From Triplophysa rosa (taxonomy: Eukaryota > Chordata > Actinopteri > Cypriniformes > Nemacheilidae): a DNA stretch of 64,000 bases. The number at the start of each line of letters is the position of its first letter. Within the stretch, counting starts at the first letter, position 1. Shown piece by piece: positions 11,840 through 23,618 of the stretch. A model generated the notes under the pieces. The model had not been told where the DNA came from and did not search any database. It saw only the letters and a list, made by a program, of their open reading frames with translations. Location of the stretch: NCBI RefSeq assembly GCF_024868665.1, contig NC_079897.1, positions 3,021,133-3,085,132 of the forward strand, given 5' to 3'. Both the position numbers and the translations under genes were made by a program.

Positions 11840-13225
11840 TAGTGCTGTAGTACTCGAGTCCGGACTCGAGACGTTTTTTAATGGTCTCGGACTCGTTGGT
11901 ATTTGAACTCGGACTTGTCTCGGACTTGGCCATTGGTCTCGAAAATGTTCTAGTCGGTCTCGTCCGAGTCCAGCGATATATGTTTTATTTTCTCCTTCAA
12001 AACAAAACATTGATAGAGCAATATTCTTGTGATCCGAAAACTAATGATCCGAAAACTGTTGCCGACTCTCGACTCTAGAACGAGAGCTGCGCGTGCTCAT
12101 AAGTTCTCTTTTCACACAGCAGTTCAGTTCAGTGTGTGCTGTTGTTGTAACTAAACAACTCTGGTATATTGGTTCAAGTCCGTGGGACTGTCATGCACGC
12201 CAGAAAGTGAATAACTGAATTAATTTGTGGATAATATTAAGTGTTTACGGGAGACGCTAAACGGGAACGATTCAGCTGAACTGGTTCCACCAGTTCACTA
12301 AAAAGAAAGAACCGGTTCAAATGAACGATTCGTCCGCGGCACGAACCAGCGTCAATCATTCATCAGGCACGATGTCAGCGAGCAGCAGCATAATACAGAT
12401 TGGTTTTACAAACCATAATAAATGTATCGACAGTGCGCTTAAAAGGAAACTTTTTGCAACAAAACTTTCCCCGAAACATGTGGGACAACATCCAATTTCG
12501 TAAGACACCTGCAAAGGCATCACAAAGAGAGGTAAGTTAATGCCATGTTTCAGAGTTAGCATTGCATTTGAGTATTTTAGAAAGTTTGGAAAGTAGGGCT
12601 TAAAGATAAGATTGATCGTATTTTTATTGTCATTGTGATGAACATGTTATTTAAGGATGGGCACCGACGTGCTTATCAACGTGCTTATAAACGAGCCTTT
12701 GAGCCTCTGCTCTTTCAAGCGGCTCCTCTATCGAACACGCACGTGCACGGGCAGGCGCGCGCACGCACGCACGCACACACACACGCAAAAAGTGTTCATT
12801 GCTGCACAACCTTGCTGTTAGGAGGGCTGATAAAAAAGTTCCTTAAAAAAGTAATAAACAGTTACACTTCGGCTTTGTGACTTTAGTGCTATACCTATAT
12901 AGTAAAAATAAAATGACCTTATTTTATCTGCTTTTTGATCATTACAAACAATAATGAAAATGATTATCTTAGAATAGAAGATATGCTGTCTCTTGCATCA
13001 CATAAATTATCAATAGTTAAGTATGTGGTCTTGTAGTCATGATTTTTTTCTGTCTCTGTCTTGACTGTCTCAATTGGACTCTGTCTTGACTTGGACTCGA
13101 ACCTCTTTGGACTCGGACTTGACTTGGACTCGAACCTCTTTGTACTCGGACTTGACTCGGTCTCGACTAGTCCTGGTCTTGGACTTGTCTTGGACTCGAC
13201 AATGGTTGACTTGACTACAGCCCTA
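11840..13225. mobile_element. Non-autonomous hAT element inside the retrotransposon
   Basis: The terminal inverted repeats are TAGTGCTGTAGT and, at the other end, ACTACAGCCCTA. The flanks are an exact 8-bp duplication GTTACCAT at 11832-11839 and 13226-13233, the hAT hallmark. Subterminal regions are rich in GACTCGGACT-type direct repeats. The interior has a short CpG-rich stretch but no transposase. It splits the pol frame just before the integrase zinc-binding region. Confidence 0.85.
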
Positions 13226-13233
13226 GTTACCAT

Positions 13234-14646
13234 CTGATTATCGTTCACAAGTTCTCCAGTTAGCTCATGAAGGTGCTTTGTCAGGACACTTGGGTGTCAC
13301 AAAAATCTTTCATCGGGTTTCCAAATATTTTTTTTGGCCTGGTTTAAAGTCATCGGTGTCCAAATTTGTCCGTTCTTGTCATACTTGTCAATTGGCAGGT
13401 AATCCAAATCAAATTGTTCCTCCAGCCCCACTTGTTCCGATTCCAGTTATTGGTGAACCATTTGAGAGGTTAATCATTGACTGTGTAGGGCCCTTGCCTA
13501 AGTCAAAATCAGGGTACCAGTACATCCTGACTATCATGTGTGCTGCGACTCGTTACCCTGAGGCAATTCCTTTACGTACTATTAAAGCTAGGACAGTTGT
13601 GCAAGAACTTATTAGGTTCTGCTCCACCTTTGGCTTGCCGAAGGTGATTCAATCGGATCAAGGTACTAATTTTACATCTAAAGTGTTTTCACAGATGTTA
13701 AGCGAGTTGGGGGTAAAACATCAATTGGCCAGTGCTTACCACCCACAGTCCCAATGTGCTTTGGAGCGATTCCATCAGACTCTTAAGTCAATGCTCCGAA
13801 AATTTTGCATTGAGACAGGTAAGGATTGTGTAGAAGGTTTACCTCTGATTATGCTTGCTGTGAGGGAAAGTGTTCAGGAATCGCTGGGTTTTAGTCCGGC
13901 AGAACTGGAATTCGGACATACTGTGAGAGGTCCTTTGAAGTTACTCAGTGAGCAGTTGTTGTCTCAGAGTTCCTCATTAATGTCTATCCTTGACTATGTT
14001 AGTTCTTTCCGTGAGTGTCTTCACAAAGCCTGTGAGATGGCTAGCGCTCATTTAGTAGCTTGCCAGACTAAAATGAAAGCTCAGTATCCGACCGTAAGTT
14101 TCCGACCGTAAGAGTGTGGTGCGTACATTCCAGGCTGGTGATGCTGTCCTCGTCCTACTTCCTGTACCTGGCTCCGCTTTGCAGGCTAGGTTCACTGGTC
14201 CTTATCCAATTGAGAGGAAGCTCAGTGATACCAACTACGTTGTTTGTACTCCTGATCGCAAACGAAAGAGTAGGGTATGCCATGTGAATATGTTAAAAAC
14301 GTATGTTGCCCGTAACCTGTCTCCTGACCGTTCTGTTAGTAAATCTGTTTTTGTGTCTACGGTAGTTGTGCCATCATATTGCCCTGAGGAGGATGGGTTA
14401 GTGGCAAAAGATGCTCAGACCTTGTGTGCCCGTTTGCAGAACTCTGCGGTTCTGGATAATCTGAAGTTTCATCTTTCTCATTTGCCTGTTAGTCAGTCGG
14501 AGGCTGTGAGTAATTTGATTAGTAAATATCACAAACTGTTTACTGATGTACCATCACAAACTACAGTAATATGTCATGATATTGATGTAGGTGACAGTCA
14601 GCCGATAAAGCATCATCCTTACCGTGTAAATCCACAAAAAACGTGA
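13234..14646 (+). pseudogene. Integrase of Gmr1-like Ty3/gypsy element 1
   Basis: A zinc-binding HHCC region (histidine of SGHLG, then CHTCQL) is followed by a DDE core: Asp in IIDCVGPL, Asp in SDQGTNF and Glu in ALERFHQTL. The frame breaks at 14109, where CCGACCGTAAG is tandemly repeated, and resumes at 14116 with a C-terminal region (GPYPIERKLSDTNY). It then runs into the linker preceding reverse transcriptase. Integrase lies upstream of reverse transcriptase, the reverse of most Ty3/gypsy elements, as described for Gmr1-like elements of fish. Confidence 0.8.
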
Positions 14647-14955
14647 GGTCATGAGAAATGAGGTGCAGTATCTACTTGAACATGGTCTTGCCGTGCCTAG
14701 CCAAAGTTCGTGGAGTTCCCCATGTACAGTATATTGGTACCTAAATCTGATTCTACCTATAGATTTTGTACTGATTATCGTAAAGTCAATGCCGTGACTA
14801 AGCCAGATTCCTTTCCACTCCCAAGAATGGAGGACTGTGTAGACCGTGTTGGTTGTGCTCATTATGTCACAAAATTAGATTTGCTTAAAGGGTACTGGCA
14901 GGTCCCTTTAACATCTCGTGCTTCCGAAATTTCAGCATTTGTGACACCTACAATA
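14647..14955 (+). pseudogene. 5' part of reverse transcriptase, Gmr1-like element 1 (truncated)
   Basis: Fingers and palm N-terminal motifs are visible: FCTDYRKVNAVTKPDSFPLP, then KLDLLKGYWQVPL. The match stops at AFVTPT near 14952. The catalytic YxDD region, RNase H and the 3' LTR are absent. The sequence after the break belongs to the 15-kb gene unit, so the 3' half was deleted. Confidence 0.75.
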
Positions 14956-15097
14956 TCATATTTTAAACTGAGAACCTTCTGTTTATATTATTTAATAAAA
15001 TCTTGATTTACATTGTTTTATGTTCTCATATGTTGATATAAATTATCCGTATTTTTACATCTTGTGTGCTTGAATGCATCTCTGACCATGTTGATTC

Positions 15098-15237
15098 TTT
15101 AAGTTTCTGTTTTCCGTTCCTGTCAATGCACACTGACTGGGTGGATCTTAATGTACCTCAGACTAGATGGAAATCGCTGAACTCTTGTTTAATTTCACAA
15201 CTTTGAAGCAGTGCTGAAAGATCAGTCTGAGACAGAG
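15098..15237 (+). promoter_or_regulatory. Shared promoter and 5' exon module, 15-kb unit
   Basis: AGTTTCTGTTTTCC at 15102-15115 is the best interferon-response-like match of the set. It precedes CTGGGTGGATCTTA (about 15138). A non-coding exon ends GACAGAG|GTAAGG after 15237. The exon aligns with those at 3957, 20267, 28147 and 45184. Confidence 0.5.
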
Positions 15238-15501
15238 GTAAGGAACACTTTTTACTACTTTTTTTAAACTTCCAGTTTCTTTCTAAAATCAAATAGGAAA
15301 GATTGTTCCTCACATTTCCACACATTTAAAGTAAAAATGTATACATATCTGAAAAAGTTTCATATTTGATTTATGAAACTTCAGAATATTAAAAACGTTA
15401 TTTATGTTTTATGTATTTATGTAAGCTCACTATTTACAGTATTGTACATACTTGTATTTCACGGTATTTTTACTTATTATTTTTATTATTTTACTCTTTA
15501 G

Positions 15502-15821
15502 ATGAATGCAGAAGGTAATGCTGTCCAGAGGACCCTGGTCCTTCATGAGAATTGTGTAATGACTCACTATAGCAACAACATAGGACAACATTCAAACATC
15601 TAAAATCACTGTCAGACAGAACGGCCAAATTGTTTCTGAAGAAGAAATCAGCAAGCCAGCAATTAACCCTATACAGAGCTCCATGAATGCTCAAGAAAGT
15701 TCCTCACAGAGTGGTGTTATGTGTCGCCATTCCAATAATCAAGAGGAAGGTGTTCAAAAAAGTTCAAAAGAATGGAAATATTATTCGTGAAGAAGACATC
15801 AACATTTACAAAACAAATTAA
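15502..15821 (+). pseudogene. Small paralogue exon with two copies of the shared C-terminal motif
   Basis: The acceptor TTTACTCTTTAG precedes an ATG at 15502. That frame stops at 15603 after 33 aa (contains VMTHYSNN, as in the 28-kb gene). A second frame continues with ITVRQNGQIVSEEEI and then a second MNAQ...SGVM unit. A third frame gives KVQKNGNIIREEDI before TAA at 15821. Two related units of about 40-60 residues are therefore joined across two frameshifts. The zinc-ribbon exon of the 28- and 45-kb genes was not found between 15238 and 15501. It is probably a decaying paralogue; use as a short real gene (33 aa) is possible but less likely. Confidence 0.5.
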
Positions 15822-16647
15822 ATTTGAAATTGTCTGTCATAATGAAGATTGACAAACCTTTTAACAGTGAAGAAATCCACTTTTACTTAAATGATTAAAA
15901 CTCAGAGGAAACAAAACTCAAAAAATGTTTTTGTGTCTAAATGACACGATGGTACTTTCACACATTATTTATTTTCAATTCTTAAGTTTTAGTTTCTATT
16001 TTTCAACCTTTCATTGTTCATTTTTAACCTTTAAAAAAAACTTTTAGATTTTTAATGAATTTTGTGGGGAACTATTCATCTGTGAGATTAACCACACCAA
16101 CAATATTCAAGATATATTTTTTGACATTTATACCTATCGTGTTTAGCCAATGCTGATAATATTTAAAAAACATACACCAATACCTTGAAATAATAACAAA
16201 AAAAGAAAAATGGACAAACAGCAGTAATAAGTAGTGCTATTTAAAAAACTAATGACGACTCACACTATACTGATATTTGTAATAAAGTAAGATGCATTGT
16301 TTTCACAGCTTGTTTTTTGGTGTCATCAACATTGAAGTCTGACGAGCCTAAAAATACAGAGGAGATGATAGTTCCTTGTTTGTGAAATATTGCTGTTCTT
16401 CAGGTTAGGCAGAGATCAAATAATGGAAAAGTTATTTCTATGGGTCAAATGAACTGTTTAGTTTCGCTCTTAGACTAAGGAGGAAGTCCTAACCTTTATG
16501 TGAAAAATTATATTGTTATTGATGTTATATGCTTAGATTAGATTAAACTCCGTAATCTCTTAGATTTAATTTTCAAATTACAAAACATTTCAAATAATCT
16601 CTCACATCCACAATCTATTCTTATATTAAGTGTGTTTCTATTTTATA
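15822..16647. other. 3' flank of the 15-kb unit
   Basis: AT-rich DNA. No gene or transposon boundary is recognised. Confidence 0.35.
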
Positions 16648-16653
16648 TATTAT

Positions 16654-17139
16654 TGTCGTGATTCTGCCTCATCTTGTCATGTCTTTCTTGATCTTGTGGC
16701 GGAATCACGGCAGGATCCCTTGTTATGTGTGGAGAGAGTCATTTTGACCCTGTCGGCCTTCGATACTCTCTCTGGTCCTTGTCTGTGTTCCTGCCCTTTT
16801 GTATCTGTTCCCCTTTGATTTGATCCCTTATTTAATGCCCCTTTGTCCTCTGTCTTGTGCTGGATCATTGTTGTGTCGTGTTTGTGTAATGTGGGTGAGT
16901 TCCTGTCTTTTAGTTAGTCTAGTCTAGTCTAGTCTAGTCTAGTCTAGTAGTGATGTGTTTTAGTCTAGTCCTGTTAGTTTAGTTAGTCCTTGTTCCTGTT
17001 TCCATGTTTTGTTATGTTACCCCCACGTTGGTCTTTGTTTTGTATTTATATTTGATTAAATGTCTTGTTAACCCCTTACCCGCTGTCTGCGATTGGGTCC
17101 TCTGTTCTTTGTCCGTGTCTCACCCCGAGATTCATGACA
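16654..17139 (+). mobile_element. Solo LTR with 6-bp target duplication
   Basis: It starts TGTCGTGATTC and ends TTCATGACA. The flanks are TATTAT at 16648-16653 and 17140-17145. It contains a (TCTAG)n microsatellite at about 16916-16948 and a late AT-rich polyadenylation-like region followed by TTAACCCCTTACC. Its architecture resembles the LTR at 32282-32848. Confidence 0.75.
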
Positions 17140-17145
17140 TATTAT

Positions 17146-19416
17146 AATATTTTTAAGAACATTTACAGTATTTATACATTAAGTGTCTATAGGTGCTTGA
17201 GATATAAACTTAAAATGGCCAACTTTCAAGCTTTTTCTAATTGTCAGCTTTTTAATGTTTTATCATTTTGAGGTGCGTAAAATATGCTATAATAGCAAGA
17301 AAAGTACCCTTTGTTTTGTTCTCAAGCTGAGGCTTTCAGAATGTAATGCCCTTTTTGTAAAGGTTTCGTTAATATTTACAGTAGACATGCTGTCCTTTGT
17401 GTTTAGAGGACCTTGACGGAATAAAAAAGGTATTAAAGGACCAGTATAATGTACATTTCAACCGCTAGCTAGCACATGGAAAAATCTTTCCTTTACTGAC
17501 ATATCTACATAAAGTGATAACACAAATCATTTTTATTTTTTTTACTTTGAGTTTGTCGGGTTTTTTTGTTCGTTTTTATGGTTCTTCAATTTACAAAGCC
17601 AGCCTGGTTTCAACTATTTTACAAGGTGGCCTATTCATATGAATTGGTATGATGTCGATCGAACAAAAATGTATGATTACATTGATTACTGCAATAATAA
17701 AGTACCACCTCTAACTCCGCTCAAACCTACCATCACTGGGGTGAACGCACATTGTACTCAAACATAAAAAAAGAAATTCATATGAATTCCATGTGGGATT
17801 GTGTTGTTTATTGCATAGTTCAGGGCTCTCTCCTTGTAGCTGCTTGTATCTCATTCGCTGTTATAATGTGCATGTTAAGGCAAACGTCTGCCTAGACCAA
17901 GTCTACACTTGTAAATGGTGACATGTGCAGTTTCACTTTTTCAAGTTGATTTAAACTATAAATTTTAAGTTGCTATTGTAATATATGGCATTTAGGCTTG
18001 AGTAACTTAGATCAAAAGAAGGCTGTTTTAACTTATTTGAGTTACATTGAACCACTGTCACCATAAGCTAGAAAATACACAAAAAAACATGTTAGATTTT
18101 TATACAAAACCAAAATGAGCAAACACAAAGAGATTGATCTCAGTACCAGTTTTAACAATCATCACTCATTAAGTGACATTTTAGTTGCCTCCCACAACCA
18201 ATGCACCAATGCAAGTGCACCCTGCTTCTGGTGAACACATACCACAACTATTTCTTCTGAACCACCGACATAAACATTAAACACTAAAAGTGTCCTTATT
18301 TTTACTGAAAAGAACACAAATAAAACACTCAACTTATTTATTTTGTTTACTTGATAAATATTTGATACATGATCAAAAAGAAGCAACATTCTATGGATCA
18401 CAAAACAGTCATAAGGGTCAATTTTTTTAAATATATGGTTTGTTAGGATATGACAATATTTGGCTGAGATACAACTATTTGATCATCTGGATTCTGAGGG
18501 TGCCAAAAAATCTAAATATAGAGAAAATCATCTTTAAAGTTGTCCATCATCAGAGGTACCGGGGCAGGCCGTTGCAAAAGAGAAACAGGTTTGTTTTAAC
18601 GCTCTCTATTGACGTTGTGGAGAGTAAATGAACCCGAAAGCTGAAATTCTAAGCTTTACATAGATACCAAACTTGACTGGGAAATTTCCAAAGAGCAGGC
18701 AGCGACTCAGCAAGTGAAGTTTGTAGGCGTGTTTCCAGCAATCTTTGTTAGCTTTTGCTGCATCCACTCACAAAAATAAAATTGTAATATATGTACGGTA
18801 GTTCATTTACGAAATATCTTCATGAAACATTATCTTTACTTAAAATCCTAATGATTTTTGGCATAGTAGAAAAATCGATCATTTTTACCCAAACGATATA
18901 TTGTTGGCTATTGCTTTAAATATACATACTGTGACTGGTTTAGTGGTACATGGTCACATATAACTAATATAATCGGCTGTAATACTAATACGGTAACCCT
19001 GCTGGCCATGGTGTGCCTTCTAAAAGCTTTATGGTAACAGACACATCTTCGGTCTATGTCTTTTTCCATGTGAATAATTTTTGTTACATGACAAATAATA
19101 ACATTTCTTTAGAAGTTTATAGGTAATTCTCTGGGCAGAGATTCAATGTTAGTCTGCCAATAGCATGAGTCAAGTCTACATGCATAGCTGAATAATTGGC
19201 CTAACCCAAGAAAGTTATTTATCTAAACAATGTAGTTGTTCAGTTGCTTTGTGTGATAGCTTAAATCAAGTGTCAAATTTAAAGTCTCAAACTTTCCCTG
19301 TAACACACTTTCAATCATTTTGAAAAGGTGTGGTTTTCTCAAAGGACTTATAATAAGCCGCTTTCAAGTTGAACATATTTCTATTCGAAGCATTAAAGTT
19401 CAGACAATTTTCAGTA
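17146..19416. other. Intergenic region upstream of kinase copy 3
   Basis: No exon was identified. The segment 18992-19070 is a diverged copy of blocks at 7285-7375 and 22293-22375. The block near 19138 (GCAGAGATTCAATGTTAGTCTGCC) corresponds to those at 2565 and 27490. These mark the duplicated unit border. Confidence 0.45.
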
Positions 19417-19424
19417 CTCTAAAT

Positions 19425-19707
19425 CAGTAGTTCTCAAACTGGGGGCCCCCGAGGTGGAGCCAGGGGGGCCACAGATTTTGTGGCATTTTATGAAATATAG
19501 AAATTGATCATAGATTTTATGCAATCAAACATCAGAAAAATAAGACCACCAGACAAAAGAATTGATGTTTCAGCATTGTATAACCAAATATGTTTTTGTT
19601 TAAATAAAAATGTTAAATTTAAGATTATACGTCTTTATTTGTGGGGCTGCAAAGCGATGCACTCTACACAAAGGGGGCCTTACAACGAAAAGGTTTGAGA
19701 ACCACTG
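19425..19707. mobile_element. hAT MITE with 8-bp target duplication
   Basis: Termini CAGTAGTTCTCAAAC and GTTTGAGAACCACTG form an inverted repeat. The flanks CTCTAAAT occur at 19417-19424 and 19708-19715. It is 283 bp and non-coding, with a typical Charlie-like hAT terminus. Confidence 0.85.
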
Positions 19708-20128
19708 CTCTAAATAATATATTTTTCTACAGAACATTGTATAAATAAATAATAAGAATTTACTCACGACATCTATAAAAAAAGCATGCTTACTTAAACT
19801 TAGATAAACTAAACTTTACACTGTAGTAGGCTTTGTGAGACATGTTTGTATTGCACTAAATGACTAAATGTAAATGTAAATGCATTGCAGCATAATGTGG
19901 TCTAGGTTTGTGGTTCAATGTTGGGGTTTATGTGTATAAGTGCATATTTAGTGAAAGTGCATGCAAAAAAAGATTGTCTGTACAGTTAGACTAATATTTT
20001 GCTCTTAAAGCAGAATATGACAAGGTCAAATTAAAACCTTTTAAAGACCAATTTGGAAAAGTTTATTATTATTGAGAAGTTGCATTATCTGCAGTTCAAT
20101 AAAAACGTTTTGTATTTTATTTACGGTC

Positions 20129-20267
20129 CAGTTCTGACTTCCAAGGAATATCTGTGTCAGCACGCAGTGGGAGGATCTTACTGCTCTTCAGACTTAAATA
20201 GATGTCTGAACTCCAGTTTACTTTTACAGCTTCTGAAGAGGTGCTCGAAGATTAGACAAAGACAGCG
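20129..20267 (+). promoter_or_regulatory. Shared promoter and 5' exon module, kinase copy 3
   Basis: TTCCAAGGAA at 20139-20148 is a TTC(N4)GAA STAT-type palindrome. It precedes GTGGGAGGATCTTA (about 20167) and a non-coding exon ending GACAGCG|GTAAGG after 20267. The exon aligns closely with that of kinase copy 2. STAT binding is inference. Confidence 0.55.
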
Positions 20268-20517
20268 GTAAGGAAATATAAAACATTTCAATTTTTGGCT
20301 TACCTAAAATAGAAGTTTCATAACATCTGTTATAAAACACAGCGTCAATTATGATTAAAAACATTTTCTTTGATGTTTTTATTTGATTTATCCTTAAAAT
20401 AACATCAGTCTTGCTTAAAATATGTTCTCTGTGTACGTATTATTCCAAATTTTTCATCTGACAATTGTACCTAATTTTATGTCGACAGCTGAAAGCTATC
20501 TGTCACAACACCACTAG

Positions 20518-22191
20518 ATGGCGTACTCCACACAAACACTGGCTCAAGGCTGCTTTGGGAAAGTATATAAGGAGAAGTTTGGAGACTCATGGGCTGCTCT
20601 GAAGAGAGTCCCTGTAGGTCTCATCAACAAATATGAGCTGGAAAGAGAATGCAAAGTATATAAGTATGTATGAATTTTAGCATTTCTTTATTGTTATGAC
20701 TTTCATCTTACTGAACTCACTATAACGCCGGATGTTTTAACCCCAGAAATGCTCGGCACCCTAACGTGGTGAATCTTCTTGGTGACCCTTGGATCAAAGA
20801 CGCAAAGTGGAACATTCCTTTGGAATTCATCTTTGGAGAAGATCTTGAGACGACCATCTTTAAAACACAAAGCTCCAAAATACAGGTACTTGTATATGAC
20901 AATAACTATGGCACATTCCGAAATTATGAGTTGTTTAAGCCTTTCAGAACCATGTGGTTTGTGTGAGACACGGATACCGTTTGAAGATTGTGATGATCAT
21001 AAAAGTTTAAATTGACTTCGACTTGAAACTTACTGTATTTGACACATGACCCCGTTTCCGTCAAATAATGTTTGTAACCACCTATGCTAACACAAATGAG
21101 ACAGTTCAGCAATAATAAAATAGACAGTCTTGTCAGTTTTATATTTGTGGTGATGAAATGCAAGAAAATGATAATCATTGTTGTTGTATCTTCAGTTGAC
21201 TCCAGCAGTGAGAGCCACGATCATCACTGGGATGTGTGAAGGTTTGCTTCATCTGCACAGTAAAGACATCGTCCACCAAGACCTCAAACCAGACAACATC
21301 ATGGTGAGCCAGACTGAATATGAATAAAACAAAACTGAATATGTCCATATTTATTGCTATACTGTTCTATGTTGTATTTATGGATCAGCTTCGTCTCCCC
21401 GATTTATGAGGAGAAACCAAATTAGAACCAAAAATAAAATCTTTGTTTCTCTCACCCCGATTTAGGTTGAGCATCAAACCCATCGTGCTGTGATCATTGA
21501 TTTGGGTCTGGCGAAGTTCTTTAAAAATGGACTGAGCTCCGCAGCAAACTCGGGCAATGAAGCGTACTCTGCTCCAGAGATCCTGCAGACGAGGGGAGTT
21601 CGTGACAAGCGTTCAGATGTTTGGGCTATGGGTAAAGTCATTGCTGAACTCTGTGCCCGAATCAGGTTACCCACCCAATACGTGTGTGCCGGCAAAATTC
21701 AAGAATATCTTAAAGATCAACCGTACTGTAATCCAGTGTCCCGGATGGTGGAGACCAATCCATCTTACAGAGCTTCTATGGCTGGAGTCATTTTAGACAT
21801 CAGGAGAGCTGCTTCAGCTTCAAAAATGGACATCAAACCAAGAGACGTCACCGTAACACAGGGAAATGAAATAAGTCAGAGACGGAGTCCACAACCGCCA
21901 ACACTTCTTCAGACGGTGGTCAAAAAACCTCCTGTGGTAAATTATCGGCAGGATCCGCCACAACAGAGGGAAATGGGAAAGGCAGTAGTCTCATTTAAAG
22001 GAGCGGCTTTGAGCAGTCAGATGTCTGTAATGTCCCTTTCCCCGTTCCCTTTTCCCATTCCAGACGATGGAAAAGTGATTCACCAACGCTACACTGAGGA
22101 GGAAGGATGTGTGGAACATAAAGAGATCATCACAAGTGGAGGGAAAATCACTAAATATGAGAGAGTGGAATACTCTTTCAAACGTTCTTAA
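20518..22191 (+). CDS. Fish kinase paralogue, copy 3 (four coding exons, 372 aa)
   Basis: Exons: 20518-20663 (acceptor ending 20488), 20747-20885, 21196-21303 and 21466-22191. All are GT-AG with consistent phases. Domain layout: glycine loop residues 10-18, Lys29, alpha-C glutamates about 40-44, HQDLKPDN 122-129, DLG 143-145, APE 167-169, DVWAMG soon after, C-lobe to about 245, then a tail ending in HKEIITSGGKITKYERVEY. It is probably catalytically competent, but HQD places it among non-RD kinases. It has no signal peptide or membrane segment, so a cytoplasmic or nuclear location is inferred. Introns are shorter than in copy 2. Exon 3, intron 3 and most of exon 4 nearly match copy 2; the tail is the most divergent of the three copies. 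Confidence 0.9.
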
Positions 22192-22199
22192 AAAGATCA

Positions 22200-22814
22200 T
22201 TTTTGTCCTGGAAACAAAAGTGTAAAGGTTTAAAAATGATTAGAATTGGTGATTTTTTTTGTATTATTATTTTAATATCTTATGGTAGATTAAATGGTAA
22301 TCCTGTTGTCGTCTGAAAGCTTTACGGTAATACACACAGCTTCTGTCCTTGTCATTAATAGATTTTAATATAAATGCTGACTCATTAATAATATAACTGC
22401 ACAAAAACATAAAATAGGAAGAATTTTTTTCAATCAAATCTGAAGAATAAGAGTATTTCCAGGAATGCATATTAATTTGTTAGTTAATAATTTAATAAGT
22501 TTACTATTGCGTAGTGTCAAAATTTCATTACAATCATGTTGGGTTACTGTACTATTTATGTTCAGTGAATCTTCCTTTTATTGAAACATGCAGTTTTATT
22601 TTTGATGTGCATTTTAATTATTGTGTAGGAAAATGCAATGAACAGACTTAAATGCAAACACAAAACACATGGACAGTAATGACACAGAAAACGGTTAACC
22701 TATTGCAAGACTTTAATAATACAAAAACCATTTAGCTCTATGACCTTTTCATATTTAAGTCCTATCAGTTCTCTTTTTTTTGACCCAAAACATTTAGGTC
22801 GAAGGGCGGGTGCC
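22200..22814. other. 3' flank of kinase copy 3
   Basis: AT-rich DNA containing the duplicated block at about 22293-22375 also seen at 7285 and 18992. No further gene is seen. Confidence 0.4.
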
Positions 22815-22822
22815 CCTCACAG

Positions 22823-23282
22823 TAGGGATGTAACGATTCACTCAGCTCACGATGCGATGCGATTCACGATTCTGATCTCACGATGCGATTTATTCACGAT
22901 TTACTCACGATTTATTTTAAAAAAAATGAGTTGAAACAAATTAGAAATGAACAACTTCCCTTGCATTATTTCTTAAATGCTTCACGTTTCTTTGCATAAT
23001 AAAATAATGTTTTATTTCAAATAACAAAACTAAACTGCGATTTTATAACAAATTAATAATAGAAAAAGTCTCTTTAATATAAACAAACTAATACTGTCTG
23101 AGCTTTTCTTGGATTTTTTTGCATTTAAGAAATATCAGCATCCACGTTTAGGTTTGCAGTGAAAATAGCGGCCCCTGCTGTTCAATAAATGTATTGCGAT
23201 TCAGTTCACACCTCAACCGAATTGAATCGTCACTCATTATAACCGATTTTCAACCGGCTCACGGTGAATCGTTACATCCCTA
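22823..23282. mobile_element. hAT MITE with 8-bp target duplication
   Basis: Inverted termini TAGGGATGTAACGATTCAC and GTGAATCGTTACATCCCTA are near perfect. The flanks CCTCACAG occur at 22815-22822 and 23283-23290. Internal CACGATGCGATTT-type motifs are repeated. No protein is encoded. Confidence 0.88.
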
Positions 23283-23372
23283 CCTCACAGCATTTAATCA
23301 TTTTAAGTTTTGAACTTGGATATTTATGGATGTGCATTTTGTAGGTCAACAAGTTAAATCAACTAAGATTTT

Positions 23373-23470
23373 GTACCCAGCATGCATTGCAGTATAAAAA
23401 AAGGTTTATGCTGCAATGCATTCTGGGTACTGCATAAAAATCTCATCCCCGCCTGCATTGCAGCATAAAT
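23373..23470. repeat. Small inverted repeat GCATGCATTGCAG
   Basis: GTACCCAGCATGCATTGCAG pairs with CTGCAATGCATTCTGGGTAC about 30 bp later, and CTGCATTGCAGCATAAA follows. Related TGCTGCAATGCATGCTGGG sequences stand at about 44798 and about 46770. It is probably an Angel-like MITE fragment. Confidence 0.5.
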
Positions 23471-23618
23471 TGTTTTTGTTAATTGTCACCACTGTTGAGT
23501 TTCATCAGAATAAATATAAAAGGATATTATTTCTATATAATTGTAACTCCATCATTAAGTATAAGAACATGGAAATAACTTACCCTTCCTAAGGTATAAC
23601 ACGGAAAGTGTTGTTGAA

